Source: Micractinium sp. NFX-FRZ (taxonomy: Eukaryota; Chlorophyta; Trebouxiophyceae; Chlorellales; Chlorellaceae). From it: DNA of 64,000 nt. The notes under the pieces are model-generated. The model made no database searches. It saw only the letters and a list, made by a program, of their open reading frames with translations, and was not told the origin of the DNA. Shown here piece by piece: positions 16,858 through 27,600 of the stretch (position 1 is its first letter; every line of letters starts with the position of its first letter). The stretch lies in assembly GCA_029339195.1 (NCBI GenBank), contig JAPTJF010000068.1, forward strand, positions 122,451 to 186,450, written 5' to 3'. The position numbers and the translations under genes are program-made.

Positions 16858-17211
16858 TCAGCAGCAGCTGCAGCAGCAGGGCAGCAGCAGAGCAGCATCA
16901 GCTGCGCGCGGCTGGCTACGAGCAAGCTATTGAGATGGGCTGGCCGATACGGGCTGGCCATGGCTGCCGGCGAGTTGGACGTTTTCCCCCACTGAATCCA
17001 AATTTGCCTGCCCCTTACTCGGCCATCAATCATTTTATCCTCATCCATGACTTATAAGAAGTGCCTTCTTCATCTTTGCATGAAGAGTAAGCAGTGTCGC
17101 CGCCGCCGCCGCTGTGCTGCGAGCGCTTCGCCGCTGGCGGCGGCGGCCCCACCTCAGATGTAGGCCTTTCGCCAATTGGTGCCAGCCATCGATCCGCGCA
17201 GCGCTTGAACC
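16858..17211 (+). other. AspAT 3' UTR and SerRS upstream region
   Basis: A 354-base gap between two genes on the same strand. A CAG-rich stretch directly follows the AspAT stop, then less GC-rich sequence. No TGTAA was found and no gene is seen. The SerRS promoter and 5' leader are inferred to lie in the second half. Confidence 0.45.
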
Positions 17212-20200
17212 ATGACTTCCCAGCTGCTGCGCTGCGCTCTGGTGTCCCTGCGGCAGGCCCCGGCGCGGGCCGGGCTGCGCAAGGCCGCGGCGCAGTGGTG
17301 GGGTGGCGCATTGGGCACGCGGCCACTTGTGAGCAGCAGAACCGTTGCCTCTGCGACGGTGGCGGACGTGCAGGCGGAAGCACCAGCGGAGGCGCCGGCT
17401 AGCAAGTGCGTGCGTCGCCGAGAGCACCGGGCTTGCGGGAAGCATGTATACGGGCTCAGGAGGGGCGAAAATATAGTGGGGTGGCTGGAGGAGCAGCCCC
17501 TGCCTGAGTGGCCCGCCTCCCGCCGCTGCCTCGCTGCGTATCCGCCACGCAGGCGGGACGTTCTCGCCCCCTGCACTGGTGTCTCCCCCCAGTCTTTAAA
17601 CCATGGCGATAACCCCCCGCAATGCAGGCCAGCAGAGGGCCCCGCCTACCGCGCCTACGTTGACTTCAAGTTTGTGCGCGACAATGTGGAGGCGGTGGCA
17701 GCCAACTGCCGCAACCGGCTGTCCTCAGCCGACCCGCAGCTTGTCGCCCAGCTGTATGAGGACTATGTGAAGGCGCAGCAGGAGACGGATCGCCTACGGG
17801 CCGCACGCAATGAAAACAGCAGCGCAATGAAGGTGGGTGGCCTGGGTCTGGGCGGGACGCTGCCGCCGTCCTGGCTGCCTGCCGCCGCCGCTGCCGCCAC
17901 TCCACCCCACCGCCTGCCTTCCCGCCACGCCACGCTGCGCAGGCAAGCTGGAGGCGGAGCAGCGTGCAGCACTGGTTGAGCTGCCTGCCTGCCGCTGCTT
18001 CTGCCTGCCTGCCTGCCTGCCTGCCGCTTCCCGCACCTCACTGCTTCCATCACTGCCTTGCCTTGCACTGCAGGGCAAGCTGGAGCCGGAGCAGCGTGCC
18101 GCGCTGATTGAGCGTGGCAAGGCGATCAAGGAGGAGCTGGAGGGGGTGGAGGCGCGGCTGGTGGGGCTGGAGGAGGAGCTGCAGCGGGAGGGGCAGCGCC
18201 TGCCCAACATGACTCACCCAGGTGGGTGCGGCGTATGTGCACTTGGCTTGTTGTGCGAGTGTTTGTGTGGATGTGTTGTGTGCACGTGTCGCTGGGCCTT
18301 GAAGAGCATCTGTGTTGCTCCTGCCAGCTCCGCAAGCCCAGCATATTGGCACCGCCTGTGTGAGTATGTGACGCAGCGCCGCCCCTGTCGAGCCCCGTCA
18401 CACCCCGCCCCACCTTGCTCCTCCCACCTCGCCCCTCCCACCTTCCCTGCCCTGCCACCCTTCTGCCCTCTCTTTCCCCCCACCAGCCCTGCCCCACCCC
18501 CGCCCTCTCCTGCAGATGTGCCGGTGGGAGGCGAGGAGCAGTCTGTGGTGCTGCAGCTGGTGGGGGAGAAGAGGGAGCTGGGCTTCCCTGTGAGGGACCA
18601 CCTGCAGCTGGGGGAGGAGCTCGACTTGATCGACTTTGAGACGGGCGGCACGGTGAGAGGGGTACTGCTTGGTCGGTTGGGTGGGTGATGCTGGCTGTTT
18701 CACGTATGGGTGTTTGGTGCAGAGGACTGCCTGCAGTGGGGGGAGGGACTGAGCCTCGTGGCGCATGGAGATGGGTAGCATGGTTGGGTCCCGATGTAGG
18801 ATGGTCGTGTCATGGGGCGCAGCCGCCCTCCGGCATGTGCCCATCATCGTTACCCTGCTCTCAAGGGACCCATGTGCGTGCCTGCCACAGGTGTCGGGCA
18901 CCAAGTTCTACTACCTGCGCAACGAGGCGGCGCTGCTGGAGCTGGCGCTGGTGAACTGGACGATGCAGAAGGTGGGGGGAGGCTGGGTGGCGGGCGGGAT
19001 GGGGGCGGGCGGGCGGGCAGAGGCGGGCGGGATGTCGGAGACAGGGTTGTCGAAGCTGCTCTGCTGGTGCTGCTGCTGCTGCCGGGGCTAGTGCTGGTGA
19101 CCTGAGTGATGCAGCAGGCAGGAGAAGCGGAGAGGGGATGTGCAGAGGAGCGCAGGGATGGGGGTGCATTTGAAAGGCAGGCAAGGAGATGCGCGTGGGC
19201 GGCAGGGAACGGCGACCAAGCTCAACCCCAGTGGCTGGCGCCCGCCCTGGTGCACCTGCATACTCAGTGCCTCCGTGCCGTGTGACTGTCGCGCCGTGCC
19301 TTGCTGGCAGGTGGTGGCCGCCGGGTTCACCCCCATGATGACCCCCGACTTGGTGCGGGAGTCGGTGTTTGAAAAGTGCGGCTTCCAGCCACGCGCGGAC
19401 AACACGCAGGTACGGCGGGGCGGGGGCACTGGGAGGGCAGGCGTGCGGGGCAGCAGGGGCGGTGTGATTGAGAAGTGAGGGGCTGCCAGCAACGCGCGGA
19501 CAAGTCGCAGCTGCAGCAGGGTCCTGGGGTTGCAGTGGAGCACGTGGCAGCAGGTATGACAGCATGCAACAACGGGACACGGCAGCAGCAGGGGCGTGCA
19601 GCGATGTGTGGGGCGGCAGGCGGAGCAGCAGTGGGGCGGCAGGCGGAGCAGCAGACTGCTGCTGCCACCTGCAGCCCCGCATTTGCTGCCCCACCTGTCA
19701 CCGTCCCCCAACTCATCCCACCCCACTTCCACTGCTTGCTTTGCTGCGCAGACGCCCCACCCAGCCCCACCAAACCTCACACCATCCACACACTCACTTA
19801 CCTGCATGCCTGCCTGCCCCCCCGCAGATTTACGGCATCCGCGACACCGCCATGTGCCTCACCGGCACCGCCGAGATTCCGCTGGGCGGCATCTACATGG
19901 ACGCAATCCTGCCCGAGGCGGCGCTGCCCGTCAAGATGGCGGCCTATGGGCACTGCTTCCGCACGGAGGCGGGCGCTGCAGGGTCGGGTGCGTGGGTGGC
20001 GCGGCGCGGTGCTGCTTGGCTGTGCTGGGCCAGTGGTGGGCGCGTGGGGGGCGGACTGCGGGCGATGCTGCCGCACTTAGGCGGGCGCTGTACGATGCTA
20101 GTGCACAGCGCTGGTGTGCTGAGAAGGTGGAGGCGGGAAGGATGTGTTGCTGGCAGCGTGAGTGTGCATGCACTAAGCACTCCTCGGCTCTGCCCTCCTC

Positions 20201-21792
20201 CCTGCTATGCCCCTACACACGCACCCTGCCCCTTGCCTGCCCCTCTGCGCCCCCCCCCCCTGCTGCAGCCAGCAAGGGCCTGTACCGCGTGCACCAGTTC
20301 AGCAAGGTGGAGATGTTTGTGGTGTGCACCCCGGAGCAGAGCAACGAGCTGCACCAGCAGCTGCTGGACCTGGAGGTGGCCATGTATGCAGAGCTGGGCC
20401 TGCACTTCCAGGTGGGTGCTGACGTGACATGACGTGGTGGTGGTGGCTTGGTGGGGAGGCGGCCATGCATGGCGAGTTGGGGCCTGCAGTTCCAGGTGGG
20501 CCTTCCGGACGGAACGTTGTGTGTGTTCGCATGCCGTCAGAGAGAGGCGTTGGAACGTAGGCCTAGGATCAGGAGGGAGGCGGACATGTATGCCGAGCTG
20601 GGGCCTGCACTTCCAGGTGGGCCAAGTTGCATTGATGGCAATAAAATGTGACTGGCTTCAAGACATTCAGCGACCAGCCACGATGACCCCCTTGCCCTCT
20701 GTCAAGCCTGAGCTGATGGTCCTCCCATGTACCTCGCCCGTCCTGCTGCACAACAGGTGCTGGACATGGCGAGCCACGACCTGGGCGCCCCCGCCTACCG
20801 CAAGTTTGACATTGAGGCGTGGATGCCCGGCATGGGCCGGTTTGGCGAGATCAGCTCCGCCTCCAACTGCACAGACTACCAGAGCAGGCGGCTCAACATC
20901 CGCTACCGCCCTGCTGCAGGTGGGTGAGGCTGGTGGGTTTGTGGTTGGCTGGTGCAGGGCGGCGCTGGCAGGCAGTGAAATGACTTGGAGGGCTGCGACG
21001 TGCGGGCATGCACTTATGTGTGCGTGATTGGAGAGCGAGGTAGGAGGTGGTGTGACCTCTCGCATGCTAGCAAGGGGCAGCACAGACTCTATTGTGCGCC
21101 CGCTGCTGTGCTGACGCTGATCTAATGCCCGTTCACGCGCTGGTTCATGCACTTCCACCCCACCTACCGCAGCGGAGGCGGAGGCGGTGGCAGCGGAGCC
21201 GGCGGCAGCAAGCGGCGGCGGCAAGAAGAAGAAGAAGGGTGGCGCCTCCAAGGTGCCCACACAGTTTGTGCACACGCTCAACGCCACGGCGTGCGCGGTG
21301 CCCCGCATGATTGTGTCCATCCTGGAGAACTACCAGCAGGTAAAAATAATGCGAATGTAGCGCCCGTTGTGCCTTGTGCAACTGTGGCGCTCATTTTGCC
21401 TCCAGCACTCCGTGTAGCGCGCACCCTGCTGCAGAATGGGATGCGTGGGGCTCGCTGTGTCCGCCCCACGTAGCACGCTCCTTACTCCCGCACAGCCCTG
21501 CACTGCGCATGCTGCCTTGCCCCTGCTGCCATCCTCTCATGCTGGCCTTTCTGCGCCCCCTGGACCACCCGTGCCCACCCCGCCCCACCAGGCGCTCGCT
21601 GTTTGTCTGCTGCTGCCCCTCCCAACCCCTAATGCAGCAAGACGACGTTTACAAGTAGCTTCTGCTAATGACTTCGCTTGTTCCGTACATCTGCAGGAGG
21701 ATGGCACCGTGGTGGTGCCTGAGGCGCTACGCCCGTTCATGATGGGAATCGATGTCATCCGGCCCAAGAAGAAGGTGCTCACGTCAGCATGA
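17212..21792 (+). CDS. Organellar seryl-tRNA synthetase
   Basis: Eleven exons: 17212-17405, 17628-17832, 18074-18221, 18516-18652, 18891-18971, 19311-19409, 19828-19987, 20269-20411, 20757-20919, 21173-21339, 21697-21792 (TGA); phases close to 530 aa. Residues 1 to about 65 are Arg/Ala-rich, a likely plastid and/or mitochondrial targeting peptide. An N-terminal coiled-coil arm ([20 protein letters not shown] onward) is followed by the class II core: motif 1 [18 protein letters not shown], the TGTAEIPL serine loop, motif 2 [20 protein letters not shown] and motif 3 [20 protein letters not shown]. It charges tRNA-Ser with serine (family knowledge). A loop after motif 3 carries an extra Ala/Gly/Lys-rich insertion ([10 protein letters not shown]) not typical of the family. 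At least four introns carry exon-edge echoes. Confidence 0.95.
17940..17980 (+). repeat. Intronic echo of the start of SerRS exon 18074-18221
   Basis: Matches 18072-18112 closely (GGCAAGCTGGAGGCGGAGCA against GGCAAGCTGGAGCCGGAGCA). It lies about 130 bases upstream of the real exon and is preceded by GCGCAG, a possible cryptic acceptor. Confidence 0.8.
19482..19512 (+). repeat. Intronic echo of the end of SerRS exon 19311-19409
   Basis: GCCAGCAACGCGCGGACAAG here against TCCAGCCACGCGCGGACAAC at the exon end. It lies about 100 bases downstream, and the donor is no longer GT. Confidence 0.7.
20061..20095 (+). repeat. Intronic echo of the end of SerRS exon 19828-19987
   Basis: GCCGCACTTAGGCGGGCGCTG here resembles TTCCGCACGGAGGCGGGCGC at about 19957-19976, in the following intron. 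Confidence 0.5.
20461..20501 (+). repeat. First intronic echo of the end of SerRS exon 20269-20411
   Basis: GGCCATGCATGGCGAGTTGG and onward through CAGTTCCAGGTGGGCC resembles the exon end plus donor at 20377-20417. The donor-like CAG/GTGGGC is intact, so this is a potential alternative donor. Confidence 0.8.
20581..20621 (+). repeat. Second intronic echo of the end of SerRS exon 20269-20411
   Basis: The copy around ATGTATGCCGAGCTGGGGCC then CACTTCCAGGTGGGCC is closer to the exon than the first echo and also keeps an intact CAG/GTGGGC donor. Exon plus two echoes make a three-copy array with a spacing of roughly 85 to 120 bases. Confidence 0.8.
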
Positions 21793-22113
21793 CCGACCCC
21801 TAAATGAATTATTGGCCACCGCTCTGAGGCCAGGGCTTCCCCTGCGCGGCTGCTGCCTGCCTTCCCGTCTTTTCTCCTGCTTCACGATTCTCACTGCTCC
21901 CAAGCTCCCCGCTCCCTTGCTGCTACCCTTCTCCACGCTGCTCACATTATTCATTGACGCACTGCAAACCACTTGACGCTGCACAGAGGCACACGCTGGG
22001 GGCTCCAAAGCAGGAGCAGTGCAGGAGGGCATGGAACGGGCACGAGGCATTGTTTGCACCAGGCATTGGTTACAAGGTCCTCCCAGGCTCAGTGCAGGAT
22101 TTGCTGCCGCTGC
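21793..22113. other. Convergent 3' region between SerRS and the coiled-coil gene
   Basis: A 321-base gap holding the 3' UTRs of two convergent genes. A minus-strand TGTAA (TTACA at 22070-22074) lies 40 bases after the coiled-coil stop. No gene is seen. Confidence 0.5.
22070..22074 (-). promoter_or_regulatory. Candidate TGTAA polyadenylation motif for the coiled-coil gene
   Basis: Minus-strand TGTAA about 40 bases beyond the stop codon at 22114-22116; assigned by position. Confidence 0.45.
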
Positions 22114-24266
22114 TCAGGCCGCCCCGTACGTGGCCAGCTGCCACCGCTGCTTCTCGGCCAGCAGCGGCAACTGCGCTGGCTCGCCCCAAAACTTGTGCAG
22201 CACCACCTCCGCCAGCTGGCGCTCTCCTGGCGCCACCTGGCGCCCCATCACCTCCTCCAGCACTGCACCAGCCTGCAGGGCGAGCACCTGCTGTGCTTGC
22301 TGCACTGCCGCCAGCTGCTCCCGCAACGCCGCTGGGCTCAGCTCGAGTGCCGGCATTGCTGCCTCCTCTGCACTGCCGCCTGCCTTGCCGATGCCGTCGC
22401 TGCTACTGCCATCATTGCTGCTGCTGGGATAGAGTAGGGCATGGAGCTGCGGAAACAGGGCGCGGTGCGCTGGCAGCACCTCAGCGTGCAGCTGCTCCGA
22501 CAGCTGCTGCAGCCGTGCACGGCATGCCAGCAGCTGTTGCGCTGTCACCATTGGGTCGCCCGCTTGCTCTGCCTGCTGCTCCTGTGCTGCCCCTGCCGCC
22601 TGCTGGGAGGCGCCGGGACCGGCTGCAGCAGCAGCCACTGCAGCTGCCGTCTGCTGCTGCTGGTCGTGCTGCTGCTCTGGGCCAGGCGCCGTGTAGCACG
22701 GCAGCCGCTTCTGCACTGCCTGCAGCGCCAGCTCAGCGTCCTGCCGTGCTGCAGACACTGTAGCCTGTACCTCCTGCAGTGCCGCATGCTCCACCTGCAG
22801 CACCTGTCGCACCACCAGCTGCCGCGCCAGGTGACGGGCCAGCACAGCTGCCACCTGCATGCAACCAGGCAAGCGGCCCAGGATGGTCAGGGCAGGCTGG
22901 CAGGGAGCACAGGATGGTGAGAGCATGCTGGCGGGGAGCCACAGAGCACCTGCAGCGTGCCTTGCCATTCCAAACAAAGCAGAAGCGAGGCTTACAAGCA
23001 GACATTCCCAGCAGATCTTGAGCCTACAAGACGACTTGTGAGCCCCTGTTCTACGCTGGTTGTGCTGGCCCACCTCACCTGCTGCTTTGCATGAACCCGC
23101 TGCTCCAGAGCATCACGGCGCAGTGCCACCTGCTCCTCCACCACCTCTGCCCCGGCCCCTGCAGCTGCAGCTGCTTCTGCCGTATCCGCCGCTGCTGCCA
23201 GGCTGGCGTCACGTCGCCGCCGCAGGCTGGCCACCTCAGCCTCCAGGTCAGCAGCGCTGTAGCCCAGGCTGGCAGCGGCTGCAGTGGCGCTGGGCGCCCT
23301 CAGCACCTCCAGCTCTGCCTGCAGCCTGCAGAGAAGAAGAAGGGGGACCAGCCATTGGAGAGCTGTCAGGGTGGCAGGAATGGGGCCAGGCATGTAGCAG
23401 CAGCGCCAGCAAAGGCGGCACACTGCACACAAGAGCACTCAATGTTACCAGCAGCACGCTGCTCTGATGCTGCTGGTCATGCCGCCCTGATGCTCCCTCC
23501 ACTGCTGCACCATTGCTCCAAATCAGCACCTCTCTCTCTCCAACACAAACACACGCTCCCTCCACCCTCTCCCTCACCCCTACCTGGCCAGTTCCGCTTC
23601 CTCCTCCACCCGCAGCCGCTCCGCCTGCACCAGCCCGCCCTGCAGCTGCTCCAGCTCCAGCGCTGCCGCCTGGTGACGCTGCGCTGCCGCCACGCTGTCG
23701 GCGCCGGCGCCACCGCCAGCGTTGGGCTGTGCACTCGCTGCGGTGTTCAGGTTGGCATGGTTGAAGTGGTGTGCCAGGTAGCCTGAAAGGTTGTCCAGCA
23801 GGGTGCGGCAGGCAGAGGCGTAGCTGTCGGGCAGGTCCAGGCCCAGCAGTGGGGCAGGTGGCTGTTCGGTTGCTGGGTGCTGCCAGGCGCCATGCTGCGG
23901 CGGCGCTGCTGGTGGTTGCTGCGAGGCGGCCCTTGCACCAGACAGGCAGCCGAGGTGGGTGGCCAGCGCGGCTAGCGTGGCGGCGATGCCCTCGTGCTGC
24001 TCTTCCGCCTCGCTGCACCGCTCCTCCAGCTGCCGGCGCAGCCCTGCCTGGCGCTCTGTGTGCTGTGCGAGCTCTTCGGCCACAGCTGTCGCCTGCTCCT
24101 CTAGGCACGCCGCTGCCACTGCCAGCTGCGCCGCGCGCTGGCCAGCCTCGTCGGCGCTGGGGCCGGGTGGGGTGGGAGGCGGCGGCGGCAGCGTAAGGAG
24201 CGCGGCTGCTGCGGCGGCATAGGCACTGCTGAGCTCTGCCTCCGTTGCCGGTGCTTCTGCCGACAT
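22114..24266 (-). CDS. Long coiled-coil protein, possibly augmin subunit 3-like (HAUS3/AUG3)
   Basis: Three minus-strand exons: 23584-24266 (ATG at 24266), 23079-23325, 22114-22854 (stop TGA); phases 2 and 0 give 556 aa. The protein is almost wholly Ala/Gln/Glu-rich heptad-like sequence (for example AAAACLEEQATAVAEELAQH and RRDALEQRVHAKQQ), broken by a Pro-rich segment near residue 25 and a Gln-rich linker. The C-terminal part, with RRARL-type helices, then FPQLHALLYPSSSN and finally VVLHKFWGEPAQLPLLAEKQ, recalls the tail of augmin subunit 3 proteins, which help nucleate microtubules from microtubules. The N-terminal globular segment of that family was not recognised, so the name is only a suggestion. 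It is divergent from the sorting nexin gene. Confidence 0.7.
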
Positions 24267-24618
24267 TCTGGCTGCTGCGGGGCCGGGAGACGCAGGGCTG
24301 CCTCCGCCTGACTGTGGCTGCGCTTTCTATGAGGGCTGTAGAGATGCTGGCAAGCTGCAAATGTGGTGCCGCAGGTGCAACGTTGATCGTAAGAGCAAAG
24401 GATGCACAGGCCGAGCCGGCAATTTTGATCGACAGGAGGCACCGCCACCTCGGACCCCTCGACGTATTGCTCTCCCAAGCCTGGAGCCACATTGTGCCGA
24501 GGATCCGTGATCTGAGGAATGCCGCAGGCGGCCCCCCGTGCAGCAATTTCGGTGCCCTCGGCGGCCTCGGCCTCTTTGCGGGGTTTCTGATTGGCCTTGG
24601 AAGCCACATAGCCACACA
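24267..24618. promoter_or_regulatory. Shared upstream region of the coiled-coil / sorting nexin divergent pair
   Basis: A 352-base gap between divergent start codons, including a less GC-rich middle. It is open in places in the sorting nexin frame, but no upstream ATG is preferred. Promoter function is inferred from layout only. Confidence 0.5.
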
Positions 24619-27600
24619 ATGGAATCACCGGAGCGACGGGCCACCCCAGGGCCCGGGCTCCCGCTTGCAAACCTGCGCAACCGGGCCGACGTCGCTTGGC
24701 TGGCCTGCGCGGTGCTGGCGCTGGCCTGGCTGCTCACCAGTGAGTGTGGGAACTTGGGTGGACCTTGCAACGGCGAACAGACGAGGGTGCGCTGCTGGGC
24801 AAGGGCGCCGCCGCCCACCCGCCGCCGCTGCTGCCCCCACCCGCCGCGGCTGGCCCACTCGGCTCCCCTACCCACCTGCTGGCTGCCCGCAGAGACGAGC
24901 ACCTCGCTGGCAGGCAATCTGCCGCTAGCGCTGCTGGCAGTGGTCGCAGTTCGCAGGGTGATGATCACAGTCGACTGGCAGCGTCGTTCACGGGACCGGA
25001 GCGCGGCCCGGGCACCGCCGCCGCGCTCCTGGCGCCAGGACGCGCCGCCCTCCTCGCCCGCCCCCACCTTTGGAGTGCCGCCCAGCGCTGCCAAGCCCGA
25101 CAGCTGGCGCAAGTTTGTGCGTGCGCCGGTGGTGGAGGAGGCGTGGGCGCGCTTCGCAGGCAGCATTCTGCAGGAGGTGGGTGCTGGCCAGAGTTACGGC
25201 GGCGGGGAGGGCGAGGGTCAAGCGGGGTGTGACCTCCTGGGCGGCCGGGACTTGCCTCAACGCTGGATGCCTTGCAACAATGATACATATTTTGTCTGTG
25301 GGTGCTGCCCTGAAAGCACAAATGCTGCGTCCTGCTCCCTGCTCCGTCCAGCCCGCCCATCTCCCCACCGCGCCCTGCACCCTGTCCCACTCAGCCCTGC
25401 CCCACCCCCTCGCCCGTCTGCCTCCCCTTTATCTCACACTCTCCAGTTTGTGTACGACACGTGGTACACCCTGCTGACCCCCGACCGCGAGTTCCCTGCG
25501 GAGGTGCGGCGCCTGCTCAACACGTCTTTTGGCCAGCTGGCGCTGAGGGCGCGCCAGCTGGACCTGCGGGCGGTGATGAACGACCTGTGTGAGCTGGTCA
25601 TGGAGCAGGTGAGCTCGGGCTGGGATGGCTGACGGTGGCACGTACCGGTGGAGCTGCAGTACAGGCTGGCAGGGCCAGCTGCCATTGGGACAAACCTCAC
25701 CCTGTCGCTCACCCCGCCGATGTCATTTGCACGGTTGCGCTGCCCTTCCCTCGACTCGCATCACTGTCTTCACACATATTGCCCTGCAGCTGGAGCTGTA
25801 CCGTGACACGCGGGAGTCCATCCTGCTGGCCACGCAGCAGCCACACTGCCTGCGCGACATGAGCGCTGCGGCCGCTGACCGTGCCTTCCAGCGGGAGATG
25901 CGGGCTGATGGCAACCTGCACCCCGCGCTGCAGACGCCCGACGGGCACTACCGGGTGCGCATGGGCGGGTGCTGCTAGGGGGCGCGGCGGTCCTGGGAAG
26001 CAGGGACAACAATGGCAGTTGTGCGCTTGACTGCATGCTGCGGCGTGTGTATACTTCCCCACGCAACATTACGGGGGAGCCCCTGTGCTGTGCTGTGCTG
26101 TGCTGCAGTTCCTCAAAGCAGTGAGCGAGGGGGTGGTGGCCTATCTTCTAGACATGCCGGACCTGCAGCGCCCGATTGCGCGTGTGGTCTGCCGAGAGCT
26201 GCTCTCATCCTGCGTCTTCCGCCCGGTGAGTGCCCAGGCGGCCAGGGGCAGCTTGGAACAAGGATGAAGCGCGCAGGCAGGCATGGGTTGAGGGGGTGCC
26301 AGCCAAGAGATGGAGGGCGCGTGGCCAGGTGTGCAGCCAGGTGGTTGGCTGGCAGCACAGTGCGTGGCTGCGCCGGCTGACAGCACTGCTGGTGCATGCC
26401 CACGTCCGGCCGTGCCTCGACATCCCGGGTTGCATTCGTGCCCTGCCTGCCTGCAGCTCATGATGTGGTCTACACCGTATTACTACAACAAGGCCATGTA
26501 TGCTGTGCTGAAGGAGCAGGCAGCGCAGGTGTGCGGACTCTGTTGTTGGCTGCCTGGGCGGGTGGAAGCGAGGGATACCTTTGGCATGCATGCACGTGCA
26601 GACCGGCATGCGTGCAGCATCAAGGCAGGCGTCTGTATGTTCTCTGTTTGCTGTTTGCATTTATCATGCTGACCTGCTGTACCATGCCCTGGCCCTGCAA
26701 CGCGGCCACCACAGAAGCGCATCGGCGGCGAGCGGGAGGCTGAGGAGGTCAGCGCGGCGCTAGCCACCGCGCGCAGCGAGGCGATGCGAGGGCACTGGGA
26801 GTTTGAGCAGCGCCTGCTGCGCAGCGTGGCAGCGGAGGACTCGGCACTCACAGCGGCACGGCAGCTGCGCCACAGCTTGCGCAGGTTCGTGATTGATGTG
26901 CTGTGTTTGCCGGGATGTGGCCAGTATGGATGGTGAGACCGCATCATCTCGACTTGCCCAGCCTACATGGGCATCGCTGCTGCGCTTGCTGACTTGTCCA
27001 CTCCATCTGTGCCCACTTGACCTGCAGCAAGCTGTCTCAGCACTTCCGCTCCAAGTCGGCGGACAATCTCAACCTGTCAGCCAAGCAGGCGGCGGCGCCT
27101 GAGGAGCAGCCAGTGGCAGGCAGCCAGCAGGTGCAGTCAACGCAGCAGCAGCACCAGCAGCACCAGCAGCAGCAACTGCACCACAGAGCCCGCTCCTGCT
27201 CTCCAGCCGTGCTGGGAGACATGCTGGACCGCAGCATGGACCGCAGCACATCTGCAGCAGCTGTCATGATGGTAGGGGCAGGCGACCGCGGCAGCAGCAG
27301 CACCGGCCAGCGCGGCAGGCCTGCGCTGCCCAGCAATCTGCGCCCGCCGCGCCCGCCCTCGACGCAGCAGCAGACGGCGGAGCAGCAGGTGCAGCAGTCG
27401 CCACCGCCGCAGCCGGCAGAGCAGCAGGCGCAGCAGACAGCGCAGCCGCCGCCGCCGCCGCAGCAGGAGCAGGCGGAGCGCTCGTCATCCTTTGATGTGT
27501 TCAATGTCGCGTCTGCCGTGGCCTCTGTGCTGCTGCCCGGCGCAGCAGCAGCCCAGCAGCGACGCTCGCTGCAGCAGCAGCGGCGGGGCGGCAGCGGTGG

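Noticed and set aside
23248..24615. 455-codon minus-strand frame overlapping the coiled-coil gene in another frame
   Set aside because: It is a shadow of the coiled-coil exons; its Arg/Ala/Gly-rich translation has no recognisable family.
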